NCBI GenBank assembly: GCA_028554795.2
Contig: CM068839.1
Location: 44,327,117 to 44,391,116, forward strand
Source: Sinohyriopsis cumingii
Lineage: Eukaryota > Mollusca > Bivalvia > Unionida > Unionidae
Direction: 5' to 3'
DNA length: 64,000 nt
Shown one piece after another: positions 11,125-23,124 of this stretch; positions within the stretch are counted from its first letter, which is position 1; each line of letters begins with the position of its first letter. Made by a program: the position numbers and the translations under genes. The notes under the pieces were generated by a model. It saw only the letters and a list, made by a program, of their open reading frames with translations. It searched no databases and had not been told where the DNA came from.

Positions 11125-11655
11125 TCTGAATTATCCCCCTTGTGCTTGCAACATGAAATCATGGATTTGTGTAGAATTATCCCCTTGTGCTTGCAACATG
11201 AAATCATGGATTTGTGTAGAATTATCCCTTGTGCTTGCAACATGAAATCATAGATTTGTATAGAATTATCCCTTGTGCTTGCAACATGAAATCATAGATT
11301 TGTATAGAATTATCCCTTGTGCTTGCAACATGAAATCATAGATTTGTATAGAATTATCCCCTTGTACTTGCAACATGAAATCATGGATTTGTGTAGAGTT
11401 ATCCTCTTGTGCTTGCAACATGAAATCATGGATTTGTGTAGAATTATCCCCTTGTGCTTGCAACATGAAATCATGGATTTGTGTAGAATTATCCTCTTGT
11501 GCTTGCGACATGAAATCATAGATTTGTATAGAATTATCCCTTGTGCTTGCAACATGAAATCATGGATTTGTGTAGAATTATCCCCTAGTGCTTGCAACAT
11601 GAAATCATGGATTTGTGTAGAATTATTCTCATGTGCTTGCAACATGAAATTATGG
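11125..11655. repeat. 45-46-bp minisatellite, about 12 copies
   Basis: Units contain TTATCCCCTTGTGCTTGCAA and CATGAAATCATGGATTTGTG. The array lies in RBFA intron 1. Both strands show long frames only because some units are 45 bp. Confidence 0.95.
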
Positions 11656-12954
11656 GTTACAGGTGTTTGAAAAAAGGTGTCCTATCAATCAATAGGTTGA
11701 CACTAACTATGCTGAGCCTAAGTCTGAGACAGCCAACTCCAGGTGCAGTATACAAGTAATACAATGCTACAGTGCTAGCTACCTCCATACCATATATATA
11801 AGCAATCACATACTACATAAAAATGAAAGAAGATAAAATATAAGTTCAGTCATCATGATTAAAACAACAATTAAACATAGGTTGTAATGAGCTTTATATC
11901 AAACTTACATAAAACAATAAAGACTTTAAATCAACATGATTTGCAAGATATACAAGCATAGTATAATATATAAATGCAAGACAAATCACACGGCACATAA
12001 ATGGAGATATTAGCAAAGCACTTGTCAAACAAAAACTTATTTAAAGTGAATGTGGCATTGACTAAATCAAAGCACAGAATAGGACCTGGACGAGTAAGAT
12101 CAAGGTTCCCCACACCCCGTCCCCTTAAAACTACTAAACGTAGGCATCTTAAATTAAAAATAAGTGCTGATTAGTATTAAAAGTAGATAGAAAGTTTGTA
12201 GATTAATTGCCATTGTAATGTCAAGCAAGTGTATATGCTTTAAGGATGTGGCTATGAACAGATTCTATGTTGTGGGTGGCTCTGAACAGATTCTATGTTA
12301 TGGATTAGGCCAAAGTCCCAATGGGGCTTGGAGTGATCCTGAGGACAATAGTACAATGCTGGCTGAACAAATGACTTGTCAGTTTTTATGCAGAGAAAGT
12401 AATATATATATATTCCTGGAAAGAAGATAAATCATACCAACTTTAATAGACAATGTAACAACTGTGTTCTCCATGCTTTTCTTTCTCTACTATATTTAAA
12501 ATATGTGAACAAAGCTGACACATCTCAACTACCCTTGCAAGAATTATCAGGCTGACTTGGGCCTTTTGTTGCTTGGTAAAACCAGAATCGTACATTTTAT
12601 TTTTACATGATCACAAGATATGTTGCTCTGATTAATACCGTTTGATTAATAACATATTGAAAGACCAATTCTGATTATTATTTTATTATGCAGAGACATT
12701 ATCAGTCCAATTCTTTCAAATGCAGTTTTTTAAAAATATTCCCTCTCATTCCATGTTGGTGAGAGAATATTTCTAAGAATTTGCTGGGATCAGTGGGATT
12801 TTAAATACCGTATTAATTTAAAGAAAGATTAATAGACTTTATGATTGATATCATTTCTTTTATAACCTTTCATTTAAAATATTCACTTTTAAATGATTTA
12901 ATTGCCTTATTTAATAAATTAATTAGCTGATATTATTTTCTGTACATTTTTCAG
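11656..12954. other. RBFA intron 1, last part
   Basis: AT-rich non-coding sequence. A short duplication (GAACAGATTCTATGTT twice near 12257 and 12282) is the only structure noticed. Confidence 0.4.
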
Positions 12955-12982
12955 GAAGAAAATATGGTACCATGTGCCTGCT
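12955..12982 (+). CDS. RBFA: RBFA exon 2, 28-nt microexon
   Basis: A pyrimidine-rich acceptor (TACATTTTTCAG) precedes GAAGAAAATATGG. The first base completes the Lys codon left open by exon 1, giving KKKIWYHVPA across the junction. The KK-WY signature occupies this place in RBFA proteins of other animals. The donor is CCTGCT|GTGAGT, a strong consensus, phase 0, as required by exon 3. A missing small exon between this and exon 3 cannot be excluded, because vertebrate proteins are a few residues longer here. Confidence 0.65.
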
Positions 12983-14034
12983 GTGAGTTCCCTTTGCCAT
13001 TTTAATAGTCTGAATATACCTCCCTGTTTGTTTATATGCCTTTACGAATTTAAAAGATGAAATGCACAAATGAAATAAAAGAGGCACATGACATAGTTCA
13101 TTTATTGATTTATAATTTCAAACCTGATTATGCCCAGGTGGGACCTTATTGCCTGCACATTTCATTCCAAACAGAAATCTTCAGTGTAGAAGACGACCTG
13201 TTCTCCAGTCATTTCCAGTTCCTGGATAAGTCCATTTTCAGTGAAGGGGTGTATGCATGACTACACATGTATGTACGTAGAAAGAAAATACTATGTTGTT
13301 TGCTTCTTCTGATGTTTACAATGTTGAATCAGGCAAAGGAAAGGAATGACAATTACAGATTTGCCTTTCACGTGGATTTAACAAGGGGGGACAATTTCTG
13401 TGTACATGAGTACAAAAGATATAACTCTAAATTCTCAACATTATGGTAATTTATGGAATTATATAGCAGTTACTGAATAGGATGAACTACGTCACAATAT
13501 TGTCTGTGGAAATCAACTTGCCCGTAGTGTTTGCAACATGGTGCCATGTTAGTATGGAAAGTCAATTAGGCGCAAAAGGTGCAGAGAATGCGAGTGTTCA
13601 AAAGGTGCAGAGAATGCAGTGTTAGGGCCACTCTGGTAACATTCAGGTTTGAAATTATAAATCAGTGAATGAATTGACTAAGTTCTGTGCACTTTTATCA
13701 CATTAAAGTTTGCTATTATTGAAACCAGTGGGGGGGGTACAAACAGACGGGGAGGTGTAGTCAGACTACAGCTATTTTGCCATAAAATTATCACTGTGCC
13801 TTCTTTGAGTCTCTTCCCTGAATCATTATGTTTAATTTAATTCTAATATATTCACAATACTTTAAATAACTGGCATTCTAGGTTAACTGATGCATTCATA
13901 CTTTAATTTGTGTATTCACATTATTTATAACAAGTTTAAAGTACGTACTTTCATGCGTTCTTTTATTCATTATTTACTTACAATCAGAGACTTTGAGTTT
14001 TGGAGGCCATTTGAACTTCCAATGCAGAAAGCCT
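12983..14034. other. RBFA intron 2, first part
   Basis: AT-rich non-coding sequence. A short duplicated phrase (AAAAGGTGCAGAGAATGC at about 13574 and 13600) and a run of eight G at about 13731 were seen; nothing else. Confidence 0.4.
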
Positions 14035-14040
14035 TTATAT

Positions 14041-14184
14041 TGAGGCAAATGAACCATGGCCATTTTGACAATCTTTTTATTGCCATTATGAGGCAAATGA
14101 ACCATGGCCATTTTGACAATCTTTTTATTGCCATTACGAGGCAAATGAACCATGGCCATTTTGACAATCTATTTTGTTGCCATT
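14041..14184. repeat. 48-bp tandem repeat, three copies
   Basis: Three near-identical units containing AGGCAAATGAACCATGGCCA. More diverged relatives of the same phrase (GTGGCCAC... TTGAAAATCTT) recur every 100-200 bp to about 15000, so this is the young part of an older repeat field in RBFA intron 2. Confidence 0.9.
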
Positions 14185-14199
14185 CCTCCTGAACAGATG

Positions 14200-15000
14200 A
14201 TCATATCAACATGGTGTTTTCACTAAAAGACTTAATATGATGTCTGTCCACAGTGGCCACTTTGAAAATCTTGTTATTCTACACCTTTTGAACAAATCTT
14301 CATATCAGCACAGGGTTGCCTCTGAAAGATTTCTTGTGAGGTTTAGTGGGTCCTGCATGAAGATACTGCTGACCTCCAGTATGGCTACCATCTTAAACAC
14401 TATGCCAGTCTGACATCCAGTATGTTTACCATTACAGCTATATTGAAAGTTTTGTTACAGCTAAGCCTCCTAAATGGACGGCCACGTCGACATGGGGCTT
14501 TCACCAGAAGCCTTTTTTTATGATATTCTTCTTTATTGAAGACATGGGGTATTACATATACCAGAAGACGTCTAAAGAATTCTGGTTGCTTCAGAATAAA
14601 AATGGTGTGAATCTGACCCCCATTATGGCCACCATCTTATCTGTGCTCCTCCTGAATGCATGGTCATATTGATATGGGATTTTCATCTGAAAGGGTGTTA
14701 TTGTAGAATATTGTACTCATAATCCAAGTCATGGGTTCAGCCCGGGTCATATGCCTCCCTGGGAAAGGCACTATCTTACATTTCCATGTAATGATATAGA
14801 CTGTAACAGATGAAAAGTCCCATTAAAACAATATAGTTAGTCCTAAGTGAAAATGATTCGAAGTTGATATCCAGTAGGGCCATCTTGAAAATCTTTTTCA
14901 AAAGCCTTGTGATATCTTCTTGGTCTTAAATTAAAATGGTGTGGATTTTACATCCAATGTGGCCACCGTGGTGACTGTGTTGAAAATCTTATTGTTTAAG
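14200..15000. repeat. Old, diverged tandem repeat field
   Basis: Phrases of the type ATGGCCACCATCTT... AAAATCTTGTTA and CATATTGATATGGGATTTTCA recur at irregular spacing. A piece near 14725-14830 (GGTTCAGCCCGGGTCATATG, then CCCTGGGAAAGGCACT) resembles the tRNA-side and body of an additional degraded SINE. Confidence 0.4.
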
Positions 15001-15373
15001 AATATCAGAGATAGTTTGAACACTAAGGAGATGAAATGAAGAAACAATCGTACAATAGCTTCCTGGAATTTGTTTTTGGCAGTAGAGCATCAGTCCCATT
15101 ATGGGACTCTTGTTTACCTTTACCATAAATTTTATATAGTTTTAAAAGAATTGTTAGATCTTTAACTTTTATCTTGTTGGAATACATGTTTAATTTTGTA
15201 TTTAGAAGCCTTTTTGCTGAAGATTTCAGCAACTACTGGTATATTTACTAACACTATGCACCAAGTAGCCATAAGTATGCTGTTGTACTGTAAACCCTAT
15301 GCACACTACCCTGTCATTCATAATATCTTCATATTAAAAGATCATTTTTATATGTTTTTGTCATGTCTTACAG

Positions 15374-15535
15374 CCAAATGTGGCAGGTATTATCCCAAAA
15401 GAGAGAAAAATATCAGCAGGGTCCATGAGACGAGCAGTTCATGTTAGTCACGTGTTATACAACTACGTCACACAGATCATTAACAGTGGAGAGCTGGATC
15501 CCAAACTTGGTGATGGGAAGATCATGATATCACAG
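15374..15535 (+). CDS. RBFA: RBFA exon 3: start of the KH-like domain
   Basis: Acceptor TGTCTTACAG, donor CACAG|GTGTGC. 54 codons in phase 0 encode the first helices of the RBFA domain: residues MRRAVHVSHVLYNYVTQII, then a Gly-Glu-Leu-Asp-Pro turn and KIMISQ leading into the central beta strand. Exon 4 continues VKVVPDFSSVNVYW, the typical RBFA strand, which confirms the junction. Donor GTGTGC is less than ideal. Confidence 0.85.
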
Positions 15536-15576
15536 GTGTGCATGAAATTAGTGATAGGATGGAGGAAGGAGTTTTG

Positions 15577-15727
15577 TATGCTGGGATATACATGTGGTAT
15601 CAGATCTTTGTCTGCACTATTTGCACTTGGTGGCACTTTATGCAAAAGAAAAATATGCTGGGATATACATGTGGTATCAGATCTTTGTTTGCGCTTCGTG
15701 GCATTTTATGCAAAAGAAAAATATTGT
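15577..15727. repeat. Two-copy tandem duplication, about 80 bp each
   Basis: Both units contain TGCTGGGATATACATGTGGT, ATCAGATCTTTG and TTTATGCAAAAGAAAAATAT. It lies just inside RBFA intron 3. Confidence 0.85.
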
Positions 15728-15814
15728 AAATGCTTTTTGTAATCATACATGGATTTCTGATTTCATGAAGATGGATTTATAATCAGACACAAAATATGAT
15801 TTGTCTAAATAATG

Positions 15815-16060
15815 TTGTTGTTGTTGTGGGGTTTAACGCCATTTTTCAGCACGATAGGCTATACCTGGCGGCCAGTATTAATGGTGGAGGAAGAACCCGG
15901 AAAACCCCGGAAAGAACCACCGACCCACGAGAAGCTACTGGCAAGCTTTCTCACATGCCCACATTGGCTGAATCTTAGACTCGAACCGCTGCAGACAGAG
16001 GTGAGATGGCAGTGATCCGTAACGAAGAGCGCTTTAGACCACTCGGCCACTCGGGGCCCC
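15815..16060 (-). mobile_element. Full-length tRNA-derived SINE with 11-bp target duplication
   Basis: On the reverse strand it begins GGGGCCCCGAGTGGCCGAGT, a tRNA-like head with a box A-like block (GTGGCCGAGTGG) and a box B-like GGTTCGAGTC. A body with CTTTCCGGGGTTTTCCGGGT follows, and a (CAA)n tail. TCTAAATAATG flanks it perfectly at 15804-15814 and 16061-16071, so the insertion is fairly young. The head resembles tRNA-Leu/Ser. The family may be one of the known molluscan V-SINE-like families, which I cannot verify. Confidence 0.9.
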
Positions 16061-16325
16061 TCTAAATAATGATAAATAATTGATGAAGTTCAGTTATCCC
16101 ACCTTTATTCTCATCTGTGGGTTTGTATGAAAATGTGTTGACTGTTTACTGTACAGAAACATGCTTACATGTACATATCCATTTTTCTATCATTCCATAA
16201 TTTACCTCACCTGGATTTAAGGCCAGGTGAAGTCATTGTATGATTTTTAGTCCATCATGCACTGTCTATTTAATTGACATTTCTGAAACAGCACATATTA
16301 GAATTTGACCAAAATTTGAAGAAAA

Positions 16326-17920
16326 CCATACCCTCATTAATCCCATTCAAAAACCATACCCTCATTAATCCCATTTAAAACCATACCCTCATTAATCCCA
16401 TTCAAAATCACACCCTCATTAATCCCATTTAAAACCATACCGTCATTAATCCCATTCAAAACCATACCCTCATTAATCCCATTTAAAACCATACCCTCAT
16501 TAATCCCATTCAAAATCACACCCTCATTAATCCCATTCAAAATCACACCCTCATTAATCCCATTAAAACCATACCCTCATTAATCCCATTCAAAATCACA
16601 CCCTCATTAATCCCATTTAAAACCATACCCTCATTATTCCCATTCAAAACCATACCCTCATTGTTCCCATTGAAAAGCCATACCCTCATTAATCCCATTG
16701 AAAATCACACCCTCATTAATCCCATTTAAAACCATACCCTCATTAATCCCATTCAAAAACCATGCCCTCATTAATCCCATTTAAAACCATACCCTCATTA
16801 ATTCCATTCAAAATCACACCCTCATTAATCCCATTCAAAATCACACCCTCATTAATCCCATTCAAAACCATACCCTCATTAATCCCATTCAAAACCATAC
16901 CCTCATTAATCCCATTCAAAACCATACCCTCATTAATCCCATTCAAAACCATACCCTCACTATTCCCATTCAAAACCATACCCTCACTATTCCCATTCAA
17001 AACCATACCCTTATTAATCCCATTCAAAACCATACCCTCATTAATCCCATTCAAAACCATACCCTCATTAATCCCATTTAAAACCATACCCTCATTAATC
17101 CCATTCAAAACCATACCCTCATTAATCCCATTCAAAATCACACCCTCATTAATCCCATTTAAAACCATACCCTCATTAATCCCATTCAGAATCACACCCT
17201 CATTAATCCCATTCAAAATCACACCCTCATTAATCCCATTAAAACCATACCCTCATTAATCCCATTCAAAATCACACCCTCATTAATCCCATTTAAAACC
17301 ATACCCTCATTATTCCCATTCAAAACCATACCCTCATTGTTCCCATTGAAAAACCATACCCTCATTAATCCCATTCAAAATCACACCCTCATTAATCCCA
17401 TTTAAAACCATACCCTCATTAATCCCATTCAAAAACCATGCCCTCATTAATCCCATTTAAAACCATACCCTCATTAATTCCATTCAAAATCACACCCTCA
17501 TTAATCCCATTCAAAATCACACCCTCATTAATCCCATTCAAAACCATACCCTCATTAATCCCATTCAAAACCATATCCTCATTAATCCCATTCAAAACCA
17601 TACCCTCATTAATCCCATTAAAAACCATACCCTCATTATTTCCATTCAAAACCATACCCTTATTAATCCCATTCAAAACCATACTCTCATTAATCCCATT
17701 CAAAACCATACCCTCATTAATCCCATTTAAAACCATACCCTCATTAATCCCATTCAAAACCATACCCTCATTAATCCCATTCAAAATCACACCCTCATTA
17801 ATCCCATTCAAAACCATACCCTCATTAATCCCATTCAAAACCATACCCTCATTAATCCCATTCAAAACCATACCCTCATTAATCCCATTCAAAACCATAC
17901 CCTCATTAATCCCATTTACA
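16326..17920. repeat. 27-bp minisatellite, about 59 copies, with higher-order structure
   Basis: Units of the form CCATACCCTCATTAATCCCA plus TTCAAAA repeat with period 27 for about 1.6 kb in RBFA intron 3. Variant units (ATTATTCCC, ATTGTTCCC, CCATGCCCTC) occur in the same order twice about 676 bp apart (compare 16762 and 17438), so blocks of about 25 units were duplicated together. The 159-177-codon frames on both strands are artefacts of the 27-bp period. Confidence 0.97.
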
Positions 17921-18482
17921 TTTTGTTCAGATGCTGCAGATTGCCATCATAAATATGACCATCATTACTAAACATAGGAACAACTTCTCACCAACTGCTC
18001 AACAGCATTTTTGTCTAAATTTAGCACATATCATATTGGCATGAAGGTCTTTAAAATTATTCAGATGGTACTGATCTGCACTCAAACATGGCCAGTGTTG
18101 CTACAAATAAAAAAATATTTTGAACATATCAAAAGCAGCTGAACAAAATTTGACAAAGAGCATCCTGGCATTGGTGGCTTTCAAGATTAAATAAATGATG
18201 CAGCTATGTGGCAAATTGAATTAGGCCCTCATGGGTATCTTGTTTTGAGACTCAGCCGTATTTAAAGATGGATCGTTGCATAAAATTTATGATAATCCCA
18301 AACAAAAATAAAATCAAAAATTCGTAAGCTTTAAGCTGTTGTACAATCTTCTAACGAATTATTTATCTGGTACAGTTTTCAACATACATGAAAAAATAAG
18401 GTATGCATCACTATTTTATCATGCAGGTTGGAAAAAAAGCAAAATTTTAAAATTATAAGAAATAGTAATGTTAATTTTTTAG
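17921..18482. other. RBFA intron 3, last part
   Basis: AT-rich non-coding sequence, nothing recognised. Confidence 0.4.
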
Positions 18483-18592
18483 GTAAAAGTTGTTCCAGAT
18501 TTCAGTTCTGTCAATGTATACTGGCTGGTTAGTGGTACAGGAGAAGATGAGGAACTAGAACAACTATTGAAGCAGAGGGCAGGAAAGCTAAG
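18483..18592 (+). CDS. RBFA: RBFA exon 4: core of the KH-like domain
   Basis: Acceptor TTAATTTTTTAG, donor CTAAG|GTACCT. 36 codons plus two bases. VKVVPDFSSVNVYWLVSG is the best RBFA match in the gene: a strand of the form V-x-V-x-PD followed by aromatic VYW. An acidic helix ending QRAGKLR follows. The split Arg codon AG|G is completed by exon 5. Confidence 0.9.
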
Positions 18593-19144
18593 GTACCTAC
18601 ATTTCACCAGTTTTCCTCAAAAGAATTTCAGGAAATCGATTTCTTGATTCATGTCTTGTGCAAAGTTTTCTGGTTTGATGGGCAAAAAGTTTTTTCCTTT
18701 TTTGATTAATTCTTGATTTCAATTTGCAAGATGCACCATTTTCAATCCCAATCTCAGACATTAATACTCGAGGTATTTTTCATACAACTTTCTCGGATTT
18801 GGAAAGAACCTAAAAAAGTTTTTGGTTGAGTAGTCTCAATATAGGGCTGTATAATTTGCAACAATTTTATGAAACAAAATTAGATTTTGATCTTTCTTTA
18901 AATCAATTTATGGTCACAAAGTTTGTGATGATTTTCATCAGTAAGTTTGAAATGTAGAAAATTACGGTTGAAATATTGTTCATGTTTTTAATATATTTTC
19001 ACATTTAGTTATATTTACATGTGAAAATACAAGATTTTCTGTCATGCTATGCGATGCTTGCTTGTGCCTATAGAAGTGATACTTGCGGCAAGAAACTCAA
19101 GCATTTTTTGAGCTTGTGCAATAAATGGAAAACTGCATCGCCGA
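18593..19144. other. RBFA intron 4, first part
   Basis: AT-rich non-coding sequence with no repeat or exon recognised. Confidence 0.4.
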
Positions 19145-19924
19145 ATTTACCGTATATATTGGGACACAATAAAATAATAATTATTTTTTCCTGTCCCAGA
19201 ACTTACAGTGAAACTTTTTTGTCCCAGAACTTATGGTGAAACTTTTTTTCACCTAGGTCAAATGTCCTAAGACTTAAGAAACAAAATTTGTATTGCATTT
19301 TTGCTCATCCCCCAATGCATGTTGCAATAAAATAGATAAAGAAAACGCTTATTTGATAATAAAAAGAAAGAAACTAACCTTGTATTGTTATAATTTTATT
19401 TCTTCTTTATTTCTACATGAGAATTAAAGAATAAAATATATCAACAGAATCTGTATATGTAGTATAGGTTTCCATACTGTAGTGTGTATTATGTCTGATA
19501 ACATGCCACGTCATTCAGTGACATGAACATTGAGAAACAAATTGTGTTTTGTTGTGCTCAAAGGTTTGAATATGTTATCTGACTGAAAACTGGCTCCAAC
19601 AAAATTGCAAACAAGAGGGAAATAATTGATATCTTGAAGACAGCTGTCATTCATGCATGACACGGTGTTGGGTGCAAAATAATCAAGATTGAATTATATC
19701 CAGGTCTACTGTATGACAGTATCTTGCAAATAAAAAATTATTTGGAAACACATTTACTTGAGTATAAGTGACAATCTTTTTGCCAGCATGGGATACAAAA
19801 GTGTCATTACTATTTACCAGCAGACATCAATGCTGCTTTGTGTTAATTAATACTACAGATGCTAACACATAGAAGCCCGGGTAGTGAATAAACACAACTG
19901 GCAACGAGCAATAAACTCGTTCAT

Positions 19925-20110
19925 TGAACTTACCGAAAGGACATCAAAGACAAAGGTTATTTTTATTACAAAGCAAGCCGACCTAAGAAACCAACTTTGG
20001 TTACTTTTTTTATTTTTAAGGATATCAATACAAATGTTATTTTTTTGCAAAGCAAGCTGACCTTGGAAGCCGACTGTGGATTCTTTTAAGTGTGTCGATT
20101 TAAAAAAAAA
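19925..20110. repeat. Two diverged tandem units of about 95 bp
   Basis: Within the pogo element, GTTATTTTTATTACAAAGCAAG followed by CCGACC...AACCAACTTTGGTT is repeated as GTTATTTTTTTGCAAAGCAAG followed by CTGACC...GCCGACTGTGG. Traces of a third unit reach 20155. Confidence 0.6.
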
Positions 20111-20483
20111 AAGAATATACAAAGATGGCCGAGATATGGAAGCTACCTTTGGTTCCTTTTCACCGGTGTTCACGATAATTTTTAAAATAAATTGAAACAA
20201 TAGAACAATTTTTTAATTGACACAGTATAGTGCTTCATGCACATACATCAATAACCCAGACGATTTGGAGAAAATAAATTTGTGTGATGAATTCATAAAG
20301 ATCAGAAGAGAAGTAGATGATTTTGCAGACAATATGGTCATTAACATGAATGAGATTCTAGTGTACTTGGATCACATTCCTGGATAGACTGGCGATAAGA
20401 TGGGGGTCAAAAGTGAGAATTAGACTGGTGCAGATTTGAAAAAAAATCTGACTTTAGTCCTTGCAGTTTCTGCTTCAGGTAAA

Positions 20484-20781
20484 TGTGTGTATGGTTTGGA
20501 TTTTTAACGTAACTTTAACAATTCTTAAGTCATATCACTACGATATCTGCAGTGTGGCAGTTTATAGAGATGTCTAGCACTGAGGCATAATGCCACAGTC
20601 ACATTATCCTGACACCAGACCGACCAGTCCTAACACTAACTGCTTAATGCTGAGCACCAAGCAAGGCAGCTGTTAGTACCATTTGTATAAGTCTTTGTTA
20701 TGACTCAGCCGGGGATCGAACACATGACCTCCCACATCTTAGGTGGATGCTCTAACCACTAGGCCACCGGATCGGTCCCGA
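20484..20781 (-). mobile_element. tRNA-derived SINE (second family) inside the pogo element
   Basis: On the reverse strand it begins with GATCCGGTGGCCTAGTGGTT, a tRNA-like head with box A, then box B GTTCGATCCCC. Its body carries CAAAGACTTAT, AATGGTACTAACAGCTGCC, TTAGTGTTAGGACTGGTC and TAGTGATATGAC. TTCAGGT occurs on both sides (20474 and 20782), and the transposase frame resumes after it, so it is an insertion. Relatives are at 32006, 48014, 53043 and 55414. Confidence 0.85.
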
Positions 20782-21115
20782 TTCAGGTGATGTGTTGCCA
20801 CTAACAATTTTTCACAGTATAAGGAAGCTGAAAAAAATATTCATGCACTGAATGAATGGATCATATGTGTGCAGGAGAAGGTTTATGTTGCTGAAATGCT
20901 GCTGCAGTGGATTAAAGAGTTTTATCACAAGTACAATTTTATATTTTTTTAACTAAATTTTAGTTGGAGTGCATTTTCCAACATGTAATTTTAAATTGAT
21001 TTAAAAGGTGTACCACAACTTATGACTCAAAATACATACAGAGCACAGAGAAATTACTTTAAAAATTAATTTATGGTGTCCCAACAAATACAATGTCCCA
21101 ACTTATATGGTAAAT

Positions 21116-23124
21116 ATGATTCCTTCTATTCATGTAAAATTAGTTTTTGCCTAAGATATTAAACTTGTCAGCATTTGGTTCTTTCCAAATTTATGTCTCC
21201 ATGACAAAAATGCATGCTACATTAATCTGTAGGACTTACTTTTGTGGTTAGATATCGTAAAATGCCAAACCTAGCATTCACTCAAATTGTTGATATGATC
21301 ATCCAATGGATACAGTTGAAATTTAGGTGGACTTACAAATAGGAGTTAGTTTGCTGAAGGGTAAACATAATCTTGTTTCAGTACTGAAGCAAGAAGAAAA
21401 TTTTCTTTTCCTGCATGTAATACCAGATATATTTAATCTAGTTGGGGAAAAAAAACCTGATATAAATTTTTTATTTTGTGTTATCTGTTTAATCAGTCTT
21501 GTATGGCCATACATGTGGGGAATAAACAAAATTAAAATGTATCTGTTAAAAATTTATGAAAGAAAGTAGTGAATGTAATATCTGACATAGCTGGTAAATG
21601 TAACAAGACCCCCCCCCCCCCCGATAAATATTGTATGCAGTAAAAATCTAGAAAATAAATAATCCAGATTTAGTGTAATGCATTTAACTGCAGCAATATA
21701 CATAATCATTGTGGATCAATAAATACAACCAAATGTTGGTATACTGAAATTATTTTAAGTTTATTTTATTAATTTCATTATTTGAGATATGTTAGGCTTT
21801 AAACGTTTTTTTAAATTTTTTAAATAATTCTCTAATAATACACAGAGCAGTATGATTTTACCCTTTGTTGAGCCTCTTGTTTGCATGACCCATGCATGAA
21901 CTCATGATACATACAGGGTCAAAATGGAGGCTGCAAAATGGCAGTTATGGTTATCTATTGATGTTTGTAAGAATGACTTCCAGTTAAGTGTTACTGTTGT
22001 ATTCCATTTAATTTTTGGTACATCAGTACCTGATTGATGTTACCTGACATCCATATTTAATGAGAGATCAGTCCTAAAATGTTGTCATAAATAGTAAATA
22101 CAGTTTTTAAAAAAGCACCATAGAGCTATAATAAAGAGGGTGTTTTTGTTAGATACATTAGAATGATGTTATTGTTGTCGAACCCACTCAGATGGAGGTG
22201 AGATAGCAGTGATTCGTAATTGAAAACGCTTTAGACCACTCGGGGCCACAATTCAGTATGGTGAATATAAGCAGGATGAGGCATGTTAAGATGTCAGTTT
22301 TTGCCATTTTTTTTTAAAACAAGCACTTCCTTGCAGACAGACATACAGTATGTTTGAGTAATAGCTTTGAGCAGTAAGAAGTTACTGGTTGGTTATAAAA
22401 ACACCTAGTCATTGACCATGGAAAGTGAGTGACTATTTAATACATGACTTTTATAGAGGAGATTCGATAGGGGAGAGAGGAATGGCCTTTAAGAGCAGGC
22501 AACTACTAAATAAAGATGCCTGTTACAACAATTGAAAAATGCAATACCTCCATCCTTTCAACCAGAGTAAAACTGGCATGCTGACCACATAAAAGGTCTT
22601 GAAGAAATCAACTTGGCCACAGTCAAAATGACTGGATTTGAATGCTTATGGGCTGATCAGTAACGACTTACAATTATTGAATCTTCAAAGTTTAAGTTGG
22701 TTTTTCATGGGTTTTGTTGTTGTTGATTCAATAGCACATCAGCACAATTGTGACTATGGTGGAGCACAAAGTAGGTACACATATAGTAAAAACGATAAAG
22801 GCATCAACCTTGCTGAAAACCCAAGAAAGTCTAATCTCTCCAATCAAAGTAAATGTGCCCCATGAGACAAAAGATAACAGGTAACAATGTTGCAGATACT
22901 CCCTTGTAATGGCTGACAAAACAATGAAAGGGTAAAATCCTTAAAATACAAGGTCAAAACTGTTATCATGTTTAAACTGCACACTTGTACAGAACGTTTG
23001 AAACCAGATCTGGAACATTATCACTGGACACCTTCCATGGCAAACATTGCTTAATTATTTGCAGGGGGTATGCATTGGGCCTATTCTATATTCCCAAGCT
23101 TGCAGAAGAACAGAATTAAGTCTT
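21116..23124. other. RBFA intron 4, between pogo and hAT elements
   Basis: AT-rich non-coding sequence with a poly-C run near 21610. The only repeat recognised is a short SINE head at about 22170-22250. Short frames here (up to 80 codons) show no domain. Confidence 0.4.
22170..22252 (-). mobile_element. SINE head fragment
   Basis: The reverse strand reads GTGGCCCCGAGTGGTCTAAA, then GATAGCAGTGATTCGTAATT in inverted sense, matching the 5' tRNA-like end of the SINE at 15815-16060. The body is absent. Confidence 0.65.

Larger units (their letters stand above)
19145..21115 (+). mobile_element. pogo/Tigger-type DNA transposon, degenerate
   Basis: The ends are inverted: ATTTACCGTATATATTGGGA on the left (19145) and ATTTACCATATAAGTTGGGA on the reverse strand of the right end (21115). 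Inside, in several frames, are DDE transposase remnants of the Tigger/CENP-B type: a helix with NMVINMNEILVYLD (20290-20390), RTTGAD-like and LTLVLAVSASG (about 20425-20480), then MNEWIICVQEKVYVAEMLL and QWIKEF (about 20845-20925). Stops are present throughout. A SINE has inserted inside the DDE domain. It lies in RBFA intron 4. A clean TA target duplication is not visible. Confidence 0.75.

Noticed and set aside
11048-11670. Repeat-encoded frames on both strands
   Set aside because: Artefact of the 45-46-bp minisatellite in RBFA intron 1.
16337-17971. Long frames on both strands encoding nine-residue repeats
   Set aside because: They follow the 27-bp minisatellite, are open on both strands, and have no non-repeat coding flank.
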